Shown here piece by piece: positions 9,101 through 17,186 of a stretch of 64,000 nucleotides of DNA (its first letter is position 1; every line of letters starts with the position of its first letter). Below the pieces are notes generated by a model. That model saw only the letters and a program-made list of their open reading frames with translations. It was not told the origin of the DNA and ran no database searches. The position numbers were made by a program, and so were the translations under genes. The stretch covers positions 1,178,001-1,242,000 of the forward strand of contig CALSQO010000001.1 of the NCBI GenBank assembly GCA_943788495.1, read 5' to 3'. Origin of the DNA: UA16 sp905478895. GTDB lineage: Bacteria > Bacteroidota > Bacteroidia > Flavobacteriales_D > Sanyastnellaceae.

Positions 9101-11288
9101 TGAGCAAGTACCAGACGCCACCGAGATCATCATTGATGGTCAAAGAACCGCCGGATTCAAAAGGTTCGACCCATGGAACATTGCCCTCCAAAACACTCAC
9201 CCCTGACTCCTGAGATCCACTGGATACCGGGCCATCCAACCCAATGGTAACCCACGAATCAAATTCCGCATCTGGAATTAACGGAAAAATGAGTGGATTG
9301 CTCGATTCAGCCAATACCGAACCGGTTGGATGTTGAAAGAATGAAGTGCTGGTGTACACGTTGGTTGCGAAGTCTTCGTCCCCCGCAACAGCGCTGACAA
9401 AATCAGATTCATTCTCGCAGAGCGCATAAATGCGATATGTTGTGTAGCCCGTTAAGTCCGAATCACCAACCATGCCTTCATGAACCGCATATTCTTCAAT
9501 CGAAATGCAGTACCCTTCATATGCGGTGTAATTGCAAGCCTCAGCATCATTGCACACCGCCGGATAATTGCAAGAACCATCGTTTTCAGTCGCCAAATCG
9601 AAAAAATTCAAAGCCAACATATCGGTACAACCCAAAATCTCAAATTCGTTGCAAATGCCATCAAAATCATTATCGTTCAGGCAATCTCCATTGCAATCAA
9701 GGGCGTAGTCAGGAAAAATACAGCTTCCATTGTCCGCAACCGTAGCATCGGGATCAAAGTTACATGCGGCTGTATTCACGCATCCGGTGCATGAGACAAA
9801 ATCACATGATGCATCACTTTGTGTCGCTTCAGGGTTGTAGTTGCATGCAAATGGATTCGTGCAGCCGGCGATTGGCAATATGCAAGAACCATCATCCTCA
9901 GTTGCGTCAGCATCATAATTATCTGCCATGGCATTGGTGCATCCCATCACCTCCAATTCATCACACGTTCCATCCAAGTCCATGTCATTGAGGCAAACCC
10001 CACTGCAGTCGTAGTATTCCGCTGCAAAGACACAGGAAGAGGCGTTGGAGATCGCAAAGTCGGGCGAATAATTACAGGCTTCTGGATTCATGCAACCGAC
10101 GCAAGACGTGAAATCACACGAGTCGTCCGAAACATTCGCGGTCATGTCAAAATTGCACGCCAGCGGATTCATACAGCCGAAAAACTCACACGACCCATTG
10201 TCCTGGGTTGCTTCGGGATCATAATTGTCCGCTTGTTCATCGGTACAGCCAACGCAACTGCTATAATCGCATGACCCATCTTCAAACTCAGCTGCTGGAT
10301 CATAATTGCATGCCGAAGCATTCGTGCATCCAGGATTGAGACAACTTGTAAATTCACATGTGCCATCATTGTAGACCGCACTTTCATCGTAATTGCACGC
10401 ATTCGAGTCCGTGCAACCCACGCAGGTAAGGTATTCACATGAACCATCGTCCGAATCAGCCTGAGGGTCAAAATTACAGGCCCATTCATCCGTACATCCT
10501 TGGCAGTCTTCGTAAACGCATGTACCGTCATCTTCTGTAGCTGACTCGTCGTAATTGCATGCGACGGGATCCGTGCAACCACCTACCGCGGCAGGTGGCA
10601 CTAAATCCCAGACTTCTGTACCTTGAAAACCTTGTTGAAGCTGTTCTGAATCATTTGCACCATTGGCCGGTATTACTTGCGCATTGAGGATTCCAGACGG
10701 AACAGCTGCTGTTGTAATCTGCATCACCAAAACCCGCAAATCATCGCCTGCATACCCATTGGCCGTTCCGTTCAATATGAACCAAACCCCTCCCATCTCA
10801 TCACTGATTTCAAATCCCAATCCGTCATTGGCTGAACCTGCTACAAAATGCTCGACAAAGGGTTGAGCCGGGCTTTCAATAACCGAAACATCCATTTGCC
10901 CTGGGATCGATGGAGCGCTTTCCAATCCAATGGTCAACCAGCTATCGAACCCCACTTCCGGAAAATAGGAGGTCAACGCAGCGATCACACCACCGGAAGT
11001 TCCTCCTGTTGCAAAAGGTGTATTGAACATTGGTTCATCCAAGTGAATCACAAATGGGTCATCGCTTCCGCCATAAAGCGCAGAAACAAAGTCCATCTCA
11101 TTTTCGAGCTCAACATAGATTCGATAGGTTGTCATTCCAGCCAATTCTGGTATCCCAGAGCCATCCCCATGGACCATGTACTCCTCAACAGCAAAGGTGG
11201 TTTGGCCAAGCAATGAGGATTGCAAAGGGCTCACAAAAACGACCAAGAGCAACCAAAACAAAGACGAAAAAAAGGAACCTAATTTCAT
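6195..11288 (-). CDS. Giant secreted Cys-rich repeat protein with three copies of an unnamed domain and T9SS sorting domain
   Basis: A 1697-residue predicted exported protein. It starts with a signal peptide (MKLGSFFSSLFWLLLVVF...SLLGQ). The domain of about 190 residues that opens its neighbours occurs three times (roughly residues 32-225, 590-780 and 1100-1285), marked by TTYRIY, DFVSA, DSWLTIGL and GGVWFxLNG. Between the copies lie about 19 GCTDxxACNYD...DDGSC units, several DxDGDGxCDE Ca-binding-like loops, and two HYR-like segments (FIATDDAGNVAETQ; YIASDACGNVSEWE). Near the end are two SprB-like repeats (VSCNGGVDGSA; DSNGCSVNS), then a type A T9SS sorting domain (YPNPATNWV ... GVYFVTVSDG). 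Its own terminator lies downstream, so it is probably its own transcript. Function is not known. Confidence 0.85.
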   Translation of the reverse strand: MKLGSFFSSLFWLLLVVFVSPLQSSLLGQTTFAVEEYMVHGDGSGIPELAGMTTYRIYVELENEMDFVSALYGGSDDPFVIHLDEPMFNTPFATGGTSGGVIAALTSYFPEVGFDSWLTIGLESAPSIPGQMDVSVIESPAQPFVEHFVAGSANDGLGFEISDEMGGVWFILNGTANGYAGDDLRVLVMQITTAAVPSGILNAQVIPANGANDSEQLQQGFQGTEVWDLVPPAAVGGCTDPVACNYDESATEDDGTCVYEDCQGCTDEWACNFDPQADSDDGSCEYLTCVGCTDSNACNYDESAVYNDGTCEFTSCLNPGCTNASACNYDPAAEFEDGSCDYSSCVGCTDEQADNYDPEATQDNGSCEFFGCMNPLACNFDMTANVSDDSCDFTSCVGCMNPEACNYSPDFAISNASSCVFAAEYYDCSGVCLNDMDLDGTCDELEVMGCTNAMADNYDADATEDDGSCILPIAGCTNPFACNYNPEATQSDASCDFVSCTGCVNTAACNFDPDATVADNGSCIFPDYALDCNGDCLNDNDFDGICNEFEILGCTDMLALNFFDLATENDGSCNYPAVCNDAEACNYTAYEGYCISIEEYAVHEGMVGDSDLTGYTTYRIYALCENESDFVSAVAGDEDFATNVYTSTSFFQHPTGSVLAESSNPLIFPLIPDAEFDSWVTIGLDGPVSSGSQESGVSVLEGNVPWVEPFESGGSLTINDDLGGVWYLLNGAANGVAGEDLKVLLGQFTTDGILGGQMYVQFFENGDGVNGAFNKMIALQDACESPATAICSYPGEFLDCAGECVSDSDGDGVCDELEIAGCTDELANNYEEEATDDDGLCDYTIDPCSPDITAPYFTYIPSDSTILCSEPMPTEMAEASDDCDESVQVMFVDGPIEFVFDCPPFNYLCTRTFIATDDAGNVAETQQMITVTDTLGPEFLNLPAATLYINELEGEEVPDPFVVVQDACDSNADWFSEDELLSMDGTTAVYQRTYIASDACGNVSEWEQTIEILLLFSGCTDALACNFDESANSDDASCLYPQDYVDCEGACLNDADEDGVCDEFEIDGCTEPNACNFSDVATEDDGTCEFCSCADEESPVYGLEIDTVQVHASGPLEGMVTYRFYATTENTTDFVSSVYGNDLDTLKLISSTNWYQNELGALLPQNINPALYASNPDLAFDSWLTIGVDEPLTDGENAVNTVGTPGATNWTAQFEDGLNVALDDAVGGAWFILNGGGNGIAGDDLRVLIAQLTTDGDISGQLNVQIFEEGSNEQASTHQFTFEGAVWTNPVSNANACGCTDTAALNFDPSADYENGSCVYPQFGCTDAMACNFDASADLDDGTCEYALAEFDCEGNCLEDSDEDGVCDAFEIGGCTDESACNYAVEATEDDGSCEFADVALDCDGNCLLDADGDGICDENEVPGCTDVDALNFDESATDEDGSCAYCSLTASALVTDVSCNGGVDGSALIQTSGGYPFGSEIQLMLLPSDSLNTDSVFTGLLAGQYEVVAMDESGCVDTLTIEVSEPEALQVLLTEVVGSEMGQFEGSIAVEVSGGTGEYTFDWSQLEDGEFTSNDQNLIGLDPGTYQLLVQDSNGCSVNSFEITVEAIVGLHEIQGLELSAYPNPATNWVRLTWDISERWNMLLVRDLQGKLVHEMLLPMQSNGVQIAVNHWDAGVYFVTVSDGVRQEQLQLLKAN

Positions 11289-11351
11289 AAGTACTCGAAT
11301 TGAATTACTTCAGATACGAGCGTTTCTATAGGCTGGTTACAAAATTTGGGC

Positions 11352-11379
11352 AAAAAAAAAGGGAGGCGCAATGCCTCCC
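11352..11379 (-). terminator. Terminator of the 799-residue T9SS protein gene
   Basis: On the minus strand, a GGGAGGC / GCCTCCC stem with a 5-base loop is followed by a run of nine T. It lies 19 bases past the stop at 11399. Confidence 0.88.
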
Positions 11380-11398
11380 TTCTTGAAAGATTCTATAA

Positions 11399-13798
11399 TT
11401 ATTGCTTGATCAACTGCACCGAATGACGTGATTCACCTGAAAGCATTTGCAATTGGTAAAAACCGTTGGCCACGCCTTGGAAGTCTGCTACCACTCGCAC
11501 TTGACCCAGTGCATTGAATGTTGTTTGACTCCATACATTTCGACCTTGTGCGTCATACAACACAAAAGCCACATCCTCGCCAGTCGCTCCATTCAACGTA
11601 ACATTTACAATGCCATTGCTTGGGTTTGGGCTCACCTGAACCTCGCTCAGGAAGCTCCACTCTGTGATACCAACTGGCACACCAAAAGTCTCTGTGGTGG
11701 AACAACCATTTCCATCCGTTACGGTAACGGTGTACTCGCCTGCGGCGATGCCCGTCAAATCCTCACTAGCGCTGGAGAAATTATCCGGACCTGACCATGA
11801 GTAGGTGTAGTCACTATCACCTCCTGTGGCCGTGATGTCCAACTCGCCATCACCTGCGCCTGTGTCATTTGTAATGGTCCCTGAAACTGCTACTGGAGCA
11901 GGCTCTTCAACTGTTGCTTCAACGCTTGACTCGCAACCGTTTGAATCCTGGACATAGAAAGTGTATACACCCGGTGCCAACTCTGTAAAGAGTGGAGAGC
12001 TTCCAAAATCAGCGCCATCTGCACTGTACTCAAACAAGCTAGTACCACCTGAAGCGATGACTTCTACCGAGCCATCTGTCTCGCCCGCACATGACACACC
12101 TGACACTGTAGCTGACGCTTCCACTGCACTGATGTCATCGACTGCAATGGTCTCAGAGGCCTCACAACCTTGCAAATCCGTTACAAGAAGTGTGTAGTCG
12201 CCTGGCATCAATTCAGTATACGAAGTGGTATCATTCGCAGCTCCTCCATTGAATGAGAAGTTTAGTCCGCCGTTGCCACCAGTGGCATCAAAAGAAATCG
12301 CTCCATCATCATTGCCGTTGCAGCTAATGCCTGAAACGTTATAGGTGATGACGATTGCATCCGGTCCTCCCACTTCAAATTCATTGTTGGATTGTCCGAC
12401 GCAACCATTGACGTCCATGGCATAGAAAGTATACGTTCCTACCGCTAGGTTCAGGATGTTCGTTTCTAAGAAATTAACACCATCCGCGCTGTAGGTATAG
12501 ACTCCATTTCCTGAACCACCGCTCGCAAGAATATTGGCCATCCCGTCCTCAGAATAAGAACACGTTGCGTCGAGGATAGCATTTTGCCCTCCGGCCACTG
12601 CAACAAAAACAGGATTCGGATTATCGATGATGATCACATCACTGTTGACCGAACATCCGTTGCTGTCTTGAGCGTAAACCGTAAAAGAACCTGCGCCTAA
12701 CGATTCAAAAAGAAGTTCGCTTGTCGTAACAGAGAAATCTCCTAGCAGACTGAACGAGAGTTCGCCCGTTCCTCCTGTATACGTTCCGGATATTTCAGCA
12801 TCCTCATCACCTGAGCAACTGACCGATTCTGTCATGGACGCAGTGATTTCAATTGGAGCTGGCTCAACGATCACAACCTCCGTTGAGTCTACACAACCAG
12901 CACCATCAGTCGCAATAACAGTATACATTCCACCTGCCAAATCGTTAAAGTTACCGACTGCAAGCTCCGAATCATCCCCCTCGATTTGGAACAGAACACC
13001 CAATTGATCGCCTGTTGAAGTAATCACTGCTTCTCCATCGCTAGCTCCAGGGCAACTCGTTCCAGTAACTTCCGCGACTGAAATGTCCAAGGCGCAAGGA
13101 TAAGTGCAAACTTCACCTTGTTCTGTAGCGTCCGCATTGTAGTTCGTTGCTAGAGGGTCCATGCATCCGAAAATGGCATCCACTTGAGAGCTGAATGGCA
13201 CTGCTGGATATTGCGTTGAATTGGATTGCTCACCATTAACAAAAAGTTGAACATTGAAGTTGCCTGTGAAAGAACTCCCAGCAGGGATGGTCAATTGAGC
13301 AATCAAGACTTTTAGATCGTCGCCCGCTTGCGCCGCTTCATCCCCAAATAGGGTAAACCAAGAACCGCCATTCGCGTTGTCAACAACCAAATCCCCTCCG
13401 GCCTCGAAATTCCCCATGTCGAGACCAACCGTATTGTGCGTTCCAATGACCACGTTGTTTTCCGATCCTATTGTGATCCAAGAATCATATTCCAATGATG
13501 GAAAGGCACCGAAAAAAGCGGGGTTAATGCTCCAACCGAATGGCTCACCGAAGGTGTCCTGATAAAACCCCTCTGTTGAAGTCAAGGATAGTGGAGAGGT
13601 AGCATCACCGTACACTGCAGAGACCTCATCGAGTGAAGTGGCGCAGTCTGCATATACACGGTACGTGATCATGCCGTCCAAATCAGCAATGCCGGTCGTG
13701 CTGTGGTCTTGGTATTCTTCAACAGATATGCCCGTCAGTTGAGCATAACTCGTTCCGAAGAACAGCACCGAAAAGATGAGAGGTAAAAAGTGTTTCAT
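11399..13798 (-). CDS. Secreted SprB-repeat protein with T9SS sorting domain
   Basis: A 799-residue predicted surface protein. The signal peptide is MKHFLPLIFSVLFFGTSYAQ; this ATG was chosen because the 37 codons upstream do not look like protein. The order is: one copy of the unnamed domain shared with the two neighbours (ISVEEYQDH...MITYRVYAD...DSWITIGS...GGSWFTLFG); one degenerate Cys-rich unit (GCMDPLATNYNADATEQGE); six SprB-type Ig-like repeats with the pattern VSCxGxxDGxI...GxYTxxVxDxNGC; and a type A T9SS sorting domain (VSPNPSNGIVNV ... GFYQLQMLSG). SprB repeats occur in gliding adhesins of Flavobacteria, but this protein is far smaller than SprB, so an adhesion or matrix role is an inference. 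Confidence 0.87.
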   Translation of the reverse strand: MKHFLPLIFSVLFFGTSYAQLTGISVEEYQDHSTTGIADLDGMITYRVYADCATSLDEVSAVYGDATSPLSLTSTEGFYQDTFGEPFGWSINPAFFGAFPSLEYDSWITIGSENNVVIGTHNTVGLDMGNFEAGGDLVVDNANGGSWFTLFGDEAAQAGDDLKVLIAQLTIPAGSSFTGNFNVQLFVNGEQSNSTQYPAVPFSSQVDAIFGCMDPLATNYNADATEQGEVCTYPCALDISVAEVTGTSCPGASDGEAVITSTGDQLGVLFQIEGDDSELAVGNFNDLAGGMYTVIATDGAGCVDSTEVVIVEPAPIEITASMTESVSCSGDEDAEISGTYTGGTGELSFSLLGDFSVTTSELLFESLGAGSFTVYAQDSNGCSVNSDVIIIDNPNPVFVAVAGGQNAILDATCSYSEDGMANILASGGSGNGVYTYSADGVNFLETNILNLAVGTYTFYAMDVNGCVGQSNNEFEVGGPDAIVITYNVSGISCNGNDDGAISFDATGGNGGLNFSFNGGAANDTTSYTELMPGDYTLLVTDLQGCEASETIAVDDISAVEASATVSGVSCAGETDGSVEVIASGGTSLFEYSADGADFGSSPLFTELAPGVYTFYVQDSNGCESSVEATVEEPAPVAVSGTITNDTGAGDGELDITATGGDSDYTYSWSGPDNFSSASEDLTGIAAGEYTVTVTDGNGCSTTETFGVPVGITEWSFLSEVQVSPNPSNGIVNVTLNGATGEDVAFVLYDAQGRNVWSQTTFNALGQVRVVADFQGVANGFYQLQMLSGESRHSVQLIKQ

Positions 13799-13827
13799 TC
13801 TGGAGTAATTAGTAAATCGAATTTCGT

Positions 13828-13835
13828 CAAATATA
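13828..13835 (-). promoter_or_regulatory. Putative -7 element for the 799-residue protein gene
   Basis: CAAATATA on the plus strand reads TATATTTG on the minus strand, matching TAnnTTTG, 30 bases upstream of the start at 13798. No properly spaced TTTG -33 element is seen. Confidence 0.4.
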
Positions 13836-13907
13836 AAGATTCCAAAATCGGAGCAGCATGGAAGGCTCAAAAAAATAACCAAGACATATTCACGCTGAAC
13901 TGTGAAC

Positions 13908-13939
13908 AAGACAAGGGGGGCCTGAGCCCCCCTTGTCTT
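13908..13939 (-). terminator. Strong terminator after the four-CBM-like-domain protein gene
   Basis: A perfect 14-bp stem (AAGACAAGGGGGGC / GCCCCCCTTGTCTT) with a CTGA loop lies 24 bases past the stop at 13963. A long T-run is lacking, but stem strength and position support termination. Confidence 0.75.
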
Positions 13940-13962
13940 TCGAAAAAATCAAACGATTTAAA

Positions 13963-15738
13963 TCAGTTTTTCACAAAAGCCTTGGCGTAGTAACCATCCT
14001 GAGATTGACATCGCAAAACGTACATGCCATTGGACCATTCCGAGGTATTCAAGGTCCACGCTGTTTGTCCAGCATTGAGGTTAAAGTCCTCCATGATGCG
14101 ACCTGCCGCATCTGTGATCACAAATTGAGCATTCGCAGAATTGGATGGAAAGGACAACATCAATTGTTGACTGAATGGGTTGGGGTACGCTTCGAAGAGC
14201 GTCACGTCCAACTCATAAACATTGACAATACAAGTAGAGCACTTGTTAAAGCATACTGCCTCCAAAATTTCCGCCTCACCGCTGCGCTCGTGAATGCGGT
14301 TGTAGGCTCCAAATCCATTCGGAAGGCCGCATCCGTCTGTCTCGAACGTTGCAATTTCCTCATTGTTTTCGTCCAATTGAACGCCTGACTCTTCAAAATA
14401 ATCGACACCTTGGTCTCCCATCGAAGGATCGCCATTAACGAACTTGTACAAGATTGTGGAAGCACCCGAAACGGTCGCCGTCGTCTCATACACGCCATTG
14501 GCATCATCATCCGTCAATTGCAACCCTCCCATTTGCCAGTTCGGGTCTGTGAAATTACCAATGACCCAAATGCCCCCGGCATTGACTTCTTCTTCAGTCA
14601 TGTCAACTCGAAAGGTTACATCCGCCGGGTCTGGGTTCTCAACGCATTCTGCATTGCATGAGTTGTAGCACACTTCATACACTAAATCCTCCGCACCCAC
14701 AGAAAGCAATCGGTTGTCAGAGCCTTCTGCGGCACAGTCACCGATCACGAGTTCGTTGTCTACATTGCCGTCTCCATTGCCACTCCAATCATTGCCATTG
14801 ACGAACTTGAATTGAATGTCGCCGGCTGCAACAGGCAACACCACTTCCCAAATACCATCTCCATCGTCATCACTCAATGGGTTCGCATTGGGCGACCAAC
14901 CTTGAAAACTTCCCGCGATATGCACTCCATTGACGGAAACGGTTTCTTGGGTATTCATGTCCACGCGAAAAGTCACATTGGTTGGGGAAACACACGTTCC
15001 ACAATTGTTGAAACAAGGCGCCGCTCCAGTAAGGGAATCACCATAGAGCACCATATTCAAATCGCTTAACGGGTGTATCCGGTTGCCAAAATCATCCGCA
15101 CAAGCTTCGCCTGAGAGGTTCTCATTGGGATTGGACCACGAATTGCCATTGATGAATTTGTACACCAAAAGGCCTTCTTCAATGGAATCCGCATGGAAGG
15201 AGACCATGGCTTCCCAAATTCCGTCTTCGTCGGCGTCTGCCAAGGAAGTCCCTGCCGGATCCCATCCTTGAAAGTTGCCTGCAATGTGAACGCCATTGGG
15301 AGACACGGCACTTTCGACGCTCATGTCAATCCGCATTCGAATCGTGGACATGCCACAAGCCGCGCAACTTCCGAAGCAAACAAGACTCGACGCCTCAGTC
15401 GCATCCTCAGCAATAATCAAGAAACGGTTGTCATTTCCTGCGACTTCCACTTGGCAGGTAGGAGGAACATCTTCGACCGAATCCCAGCTCATACCATTGA
15501 TGAATTTGTATTGGTGAGTGCCCGGCGCCAAATCAAGTGTGACCTCCCAAACACCATCCATGTTGTCATCGCTCAGCGGCGTTGCCATGGGGTCCCAACC
15601 TTGAAATTCACCAGCGACGTGAACTCCGTCAGCCGATACGATTTGTTCGTTCATATCGACCTGTAAGGTTACCGCAACCTGCGCATGAACGAGCGTTGTT
15701 AGCATTGCGAAGAATGCAAGTGTGTATAGTTTTTTCAT
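13963..15738 (-). CDS. Secreted protein with four tandem glycogen-binding-like domains and T9SS sorting domain
   Basis: A 591-residue exported protein with a clean signal peptide (MKKLYTLAFFAMLTTLVHAQ). Four tandem domains of about 110-130 residues follow. Three share VxVDMN...VxVxGVHIAGxFQGWDP and DDxxDGIWEV...xQYKFINGxxW; the fourth has VIGNFTDPNWQ and ILYKFVNGDP. This pattern resembles starch- or glycogen-binding E-set domains (AMPK-beta/CBM48 or CBM20-like) seen without a catalytic domain. The repeats end in Cys-containing linkers (CFGSCAAC, CFNNCGTC, CYNSCNAEC, CFNKCSTC). A type A T9SS sorting domain closes the protein (FEAYPNPFSQQ ... GMYVLRCQS). Binding of extracellular glucans is a reasonable inference; no enzyme domain is present. 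Confidence 0.85.
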   Translation of the reverse strand: MKKLYTLAFFAMLTTLVHAQVAVTLQVDMNEQIVSADGVHVAGEFQGWDPMATPLSDDNMDGVWEVTLDLAPGTHQYKFINGMSWDSVEDVPPTCQVEVAGNDNRFLIIAEDATEASSLVCFGSCAACGMSTIRMRIDMSVESAVSPNGVHIAGNFQGWDPAGTSLADADEDGIWEAMVSFHADSIEEGLLVYKFINGNSWSNPNENLSGEACADDFGNRIHPLSDLNMVLYGDSLTGAAPCFNNCGTCVSPTNVTFRVDMNTQETVSVNGVHIAGSFQGWSPNANPLSDDDGDGIWEVVLPVAAGDIQFKFVNGNDWSGNGDGNVDNELVIGDCAAEGSDNRLLSVGAEDLVYEVCYNSCNAECVENPDPADVTFRVDMTEEEVNAGGIWVIGNFTDPNWQMGGLQLTDDDANGVYETTATVSGASTILYKFVNGDPSMGDQGVDYFEESGVQLDENNEEIATFETDGCGLPNGFGAYNRIHERSGEAEILEAVCFNKCSTCIVNVYELDVTLFEAYPNPFSQQLMLSFPSNSANAQFVITDAAGRIMEDFNLNAGQTAWTLNTSEWSNGMYVLRCQSQDGYYAKAFVKN

Positions 15739-15784
15739 GGAAATAATTGTTACCATTCGTTAGATGTGTACAACAGACACGAAG

Positions 15785-15813
15785 CAAATGTAAACGGATA
15801 CCTATAAATCCAA
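15785..15813 (-). promoter_or_regulatory. Putative promoter of the four-CBM-like-domain protein gene
   Basis: On the minus strand, TACATTTG (15785-15792) matches TAnnTTTG. A TTG (15811-15813) lies 18 bases further upstream. The start codon is 47 bases downstream. Confidence 0.5.
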
Positions 15814-15850
15814 TTAAACCTGACTAAAAACTTTTCAACCCTGCCTCACA

Positions 15851-16309
15851 TCAAGCCATTGGGCTCCAATTCGAGGGTCTCCCCACACCAAACGCTTGAA
15901 GCGGATCCAACAAATCCGAGTTCCAGGGAATGGAAATGCCTTTTCGGTGGTCAAAAGAAACCATGACGGTACTTGCAAATGCGATCAAGACACGCTCCTC
16001 GCCGACCATTTTGAAAATTTCATACGCCGCCTCCATGCTCTTTGTACCGACACGTTCGATCCAAGTCACAATCGTCACGTCGTCTTGAAAAAAAATAGGT
16101 TGGCGGTAATTGACTTCATGCTTCGCAATGACCATTCCAGCCGAATTCCAATCCCATTTCTTCCCAACGATTTCCTCGAAAAATTGGATTCTACTTTGCT
16201 CAAAATAATTCAAGTAAGTAGCGTTATTGACTATGCCCGCAGCATCGATGTCCACAAACCGAATTTCGGGCTTGTATATATGCGCTTCTGGCAAATGGTT
16301 TGCTTTCAT
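15851..16309 (-). CDS. Acyl-CoA thioesterase, hot-dog fold (YbgC/FadM-like)
   Basis: A 152-residue hot-dog-fold protein. The 4HBT-type catalytic region is visible near the N-terminus (RFVDIDAAGIVNNATYLNYF), where the second aspartate is expected to act in thioester hydrolysis. The central strands (HEVNYRQPIFFQDDVTIVTWIERVG, ASTVMVSF) complete the fold. It is expected to hydrolyse acyl-CoA thioesters in the cytoplasm; chain-length preference cannot be read. The start at 16309 gives the normal family N-terminus; 17 more codons upstream are open but would overlap the divergent small membrane protein gene. Its 3' end faces the T9SS gene cluster. Confidence 0.85.
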   Translation of the reverse strand: MKANHLPEAHIYKPEIRFVDIDAAGIVNNATYLNYFEQSRIQFFEEIVGKKWDWNSAGMVIAKHEVNYRQPIFFQDDVTIVTWIERVGTKSMEAAYEIFKMVGEERVLIAFASTVMVSFDHRKGISIPWNSDLLDPLQAFGVGRPSNWSPMA

Positions 16310-16342
16310 GCGATAAAGGTACACGGCTCGTACCTTCGTCGC

Positions 16343-16672
16343 ATGATTGAATTGCATCAACTTTACAAAATCATCTGGTCACTGCTCCTCTTGGCTTCAA
16401 GCATTCAATTTGGAATGGACACCGCATCGGTCACCCACTTCTCCGCAATGATTGCAAGTGCCTTGCCGCTTGTTGGGGTTTTTGGTTCCGAACGCAAAAG
16501 TCTGGATCAAGGATTTCTATCCATTTTGATGATGACCATCTGTTCCGTGTCTGCAGCTATCGCATTGGCGCAATGGAAGGTGCTGGGGAATGGTGCGCCC
16601 TTTGACGCGCTTATTCCGGTCGCTTCTGGAATCGTATGGATTTTACATGCCCGGCGAAAGAAATCCCACTAA
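16343..16672 (+). CDS. Small membrane protein of unknown function
   Basis: A 109-residue protein not recognised. Three or four hydrophobic stretches are visible (IIWSLLLLASSI; FSAMIASALPLVGVF; FLSILMMTICSVSAAIALA; FDALIPVASGIVWIL), with a positively charged end (HARRKKSH) that would lie in the cytoplasm. It is divergent from the thioesterase gene, 33 bases away. Support is the membrane-protein composition, the lack of a competing gene on the other strand, and good fit between thioesterase and HU. The start is not certain; a longer reading frame upstream overlaps the thioesterase gene antisense and is not credible. Confidence 0.55.
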   Translation: MIELHQLYKIIWSLLLLASSIQFGMDTASVTHFSAMIASALPLVGVFGSERKSLDQGFLSILMMTICSVSAAIALAQWKVLGNGAPFDALIPVASGIVWILHARRKKSH

Positions 16673-16769
16673 GGCACGTCGAAAGGGCTTGGAATTGGAG
16701 CGCATTCGGTGAAATCACCTAGGCTTTTCAACAAAATGCATAGGTTTATCCACGAAATGAGCTGTAACC

Positions 16770-16802
16770 CTTGATATACTTGGATTTGCTCCTATATATT
16801 TG
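16770..16802 (+). promoter_or_regulatory. Putative promoter of the HU gene
   Basis: TATATTTG (16795-16802) matches the Bacteroidota -7 element TAnnTTTG. A CTTG (16770-16773) lies 21 bases upstream at the -33 spacing. The start of the HU gene is 32 bases downstream. Confidence 0.6.
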
Positions 16803-16834
16803 GCGCAGTAGTTCAAATCATTAAATCATACACC

Positions 16835-17104
16835 ATGAACAAAGCAGAATTGGTCGATGCAATGGCAGCAGGAGCCGGCATCTCAAAAGCAGACGCGAAG
16901 CGCGCTCTGGATTCTTTCATTGACGCAACAGCTGGAGCCTTAGGCAAAGGAGACCGCGTATCCCTCGTTGGATTCGGTTCTTTCTCTGTCACGCACCGAG
17001 CAGCGCGTAAAGGCCGCAACCCACAGACGGGTAAGGAAATCACAATCGCAGCAAAGAACGTTATCAAGTTCAAGGCTGGTGCTGAGTTGAACAGCAAGGT
17101 ATAA
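16835..17104 (+). CDS. hup: HU family DNA-binding protein
   Basis: An 89-residue histone-like protein of normal HU length. It has the N-terminal dimerisation helices (MNKAELVDAMA...KADAKRALDSFI), the GDRVSLVGFGSFSV strand pair and the DNA-binding arm with the usual RxGRNPQTG core followed by AAKNVIKFKAG. It binds and bends DNA without strong sequence preference and helps compact the nucleoid. It has its own promoter-like element and its own terminator, so it is a single-gene transcript. Confidence 0.95.
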   Translation: MNKAELVDAMAAGAGISKADAKRALDSFIDATAGALGKGDRVSLVGFGSFSVTHRAARKGRNPQTGKEITIAAKNVIKFKAGAELNSKV

Positions 17105-17120
17105 TCGCCTTTTGTTCTTC

Positions 17121-17153
17121 AAAAAGGCCCTGCGGTTTCCGTGGGGCCTTTTT
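17121..17153 (+). terminator. Terminator of the HU gene
   Basis: AAAAAGGCCC / GGGCCTTTTT stem, extended by wobble pairs around a TTT loop and ending in a T-run, 16 bases past the HU stop. Confidence 0.9.
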
Positions 17154-17186
17154 CATTTTAACCATCTACCCACAGAATAGCCCACC

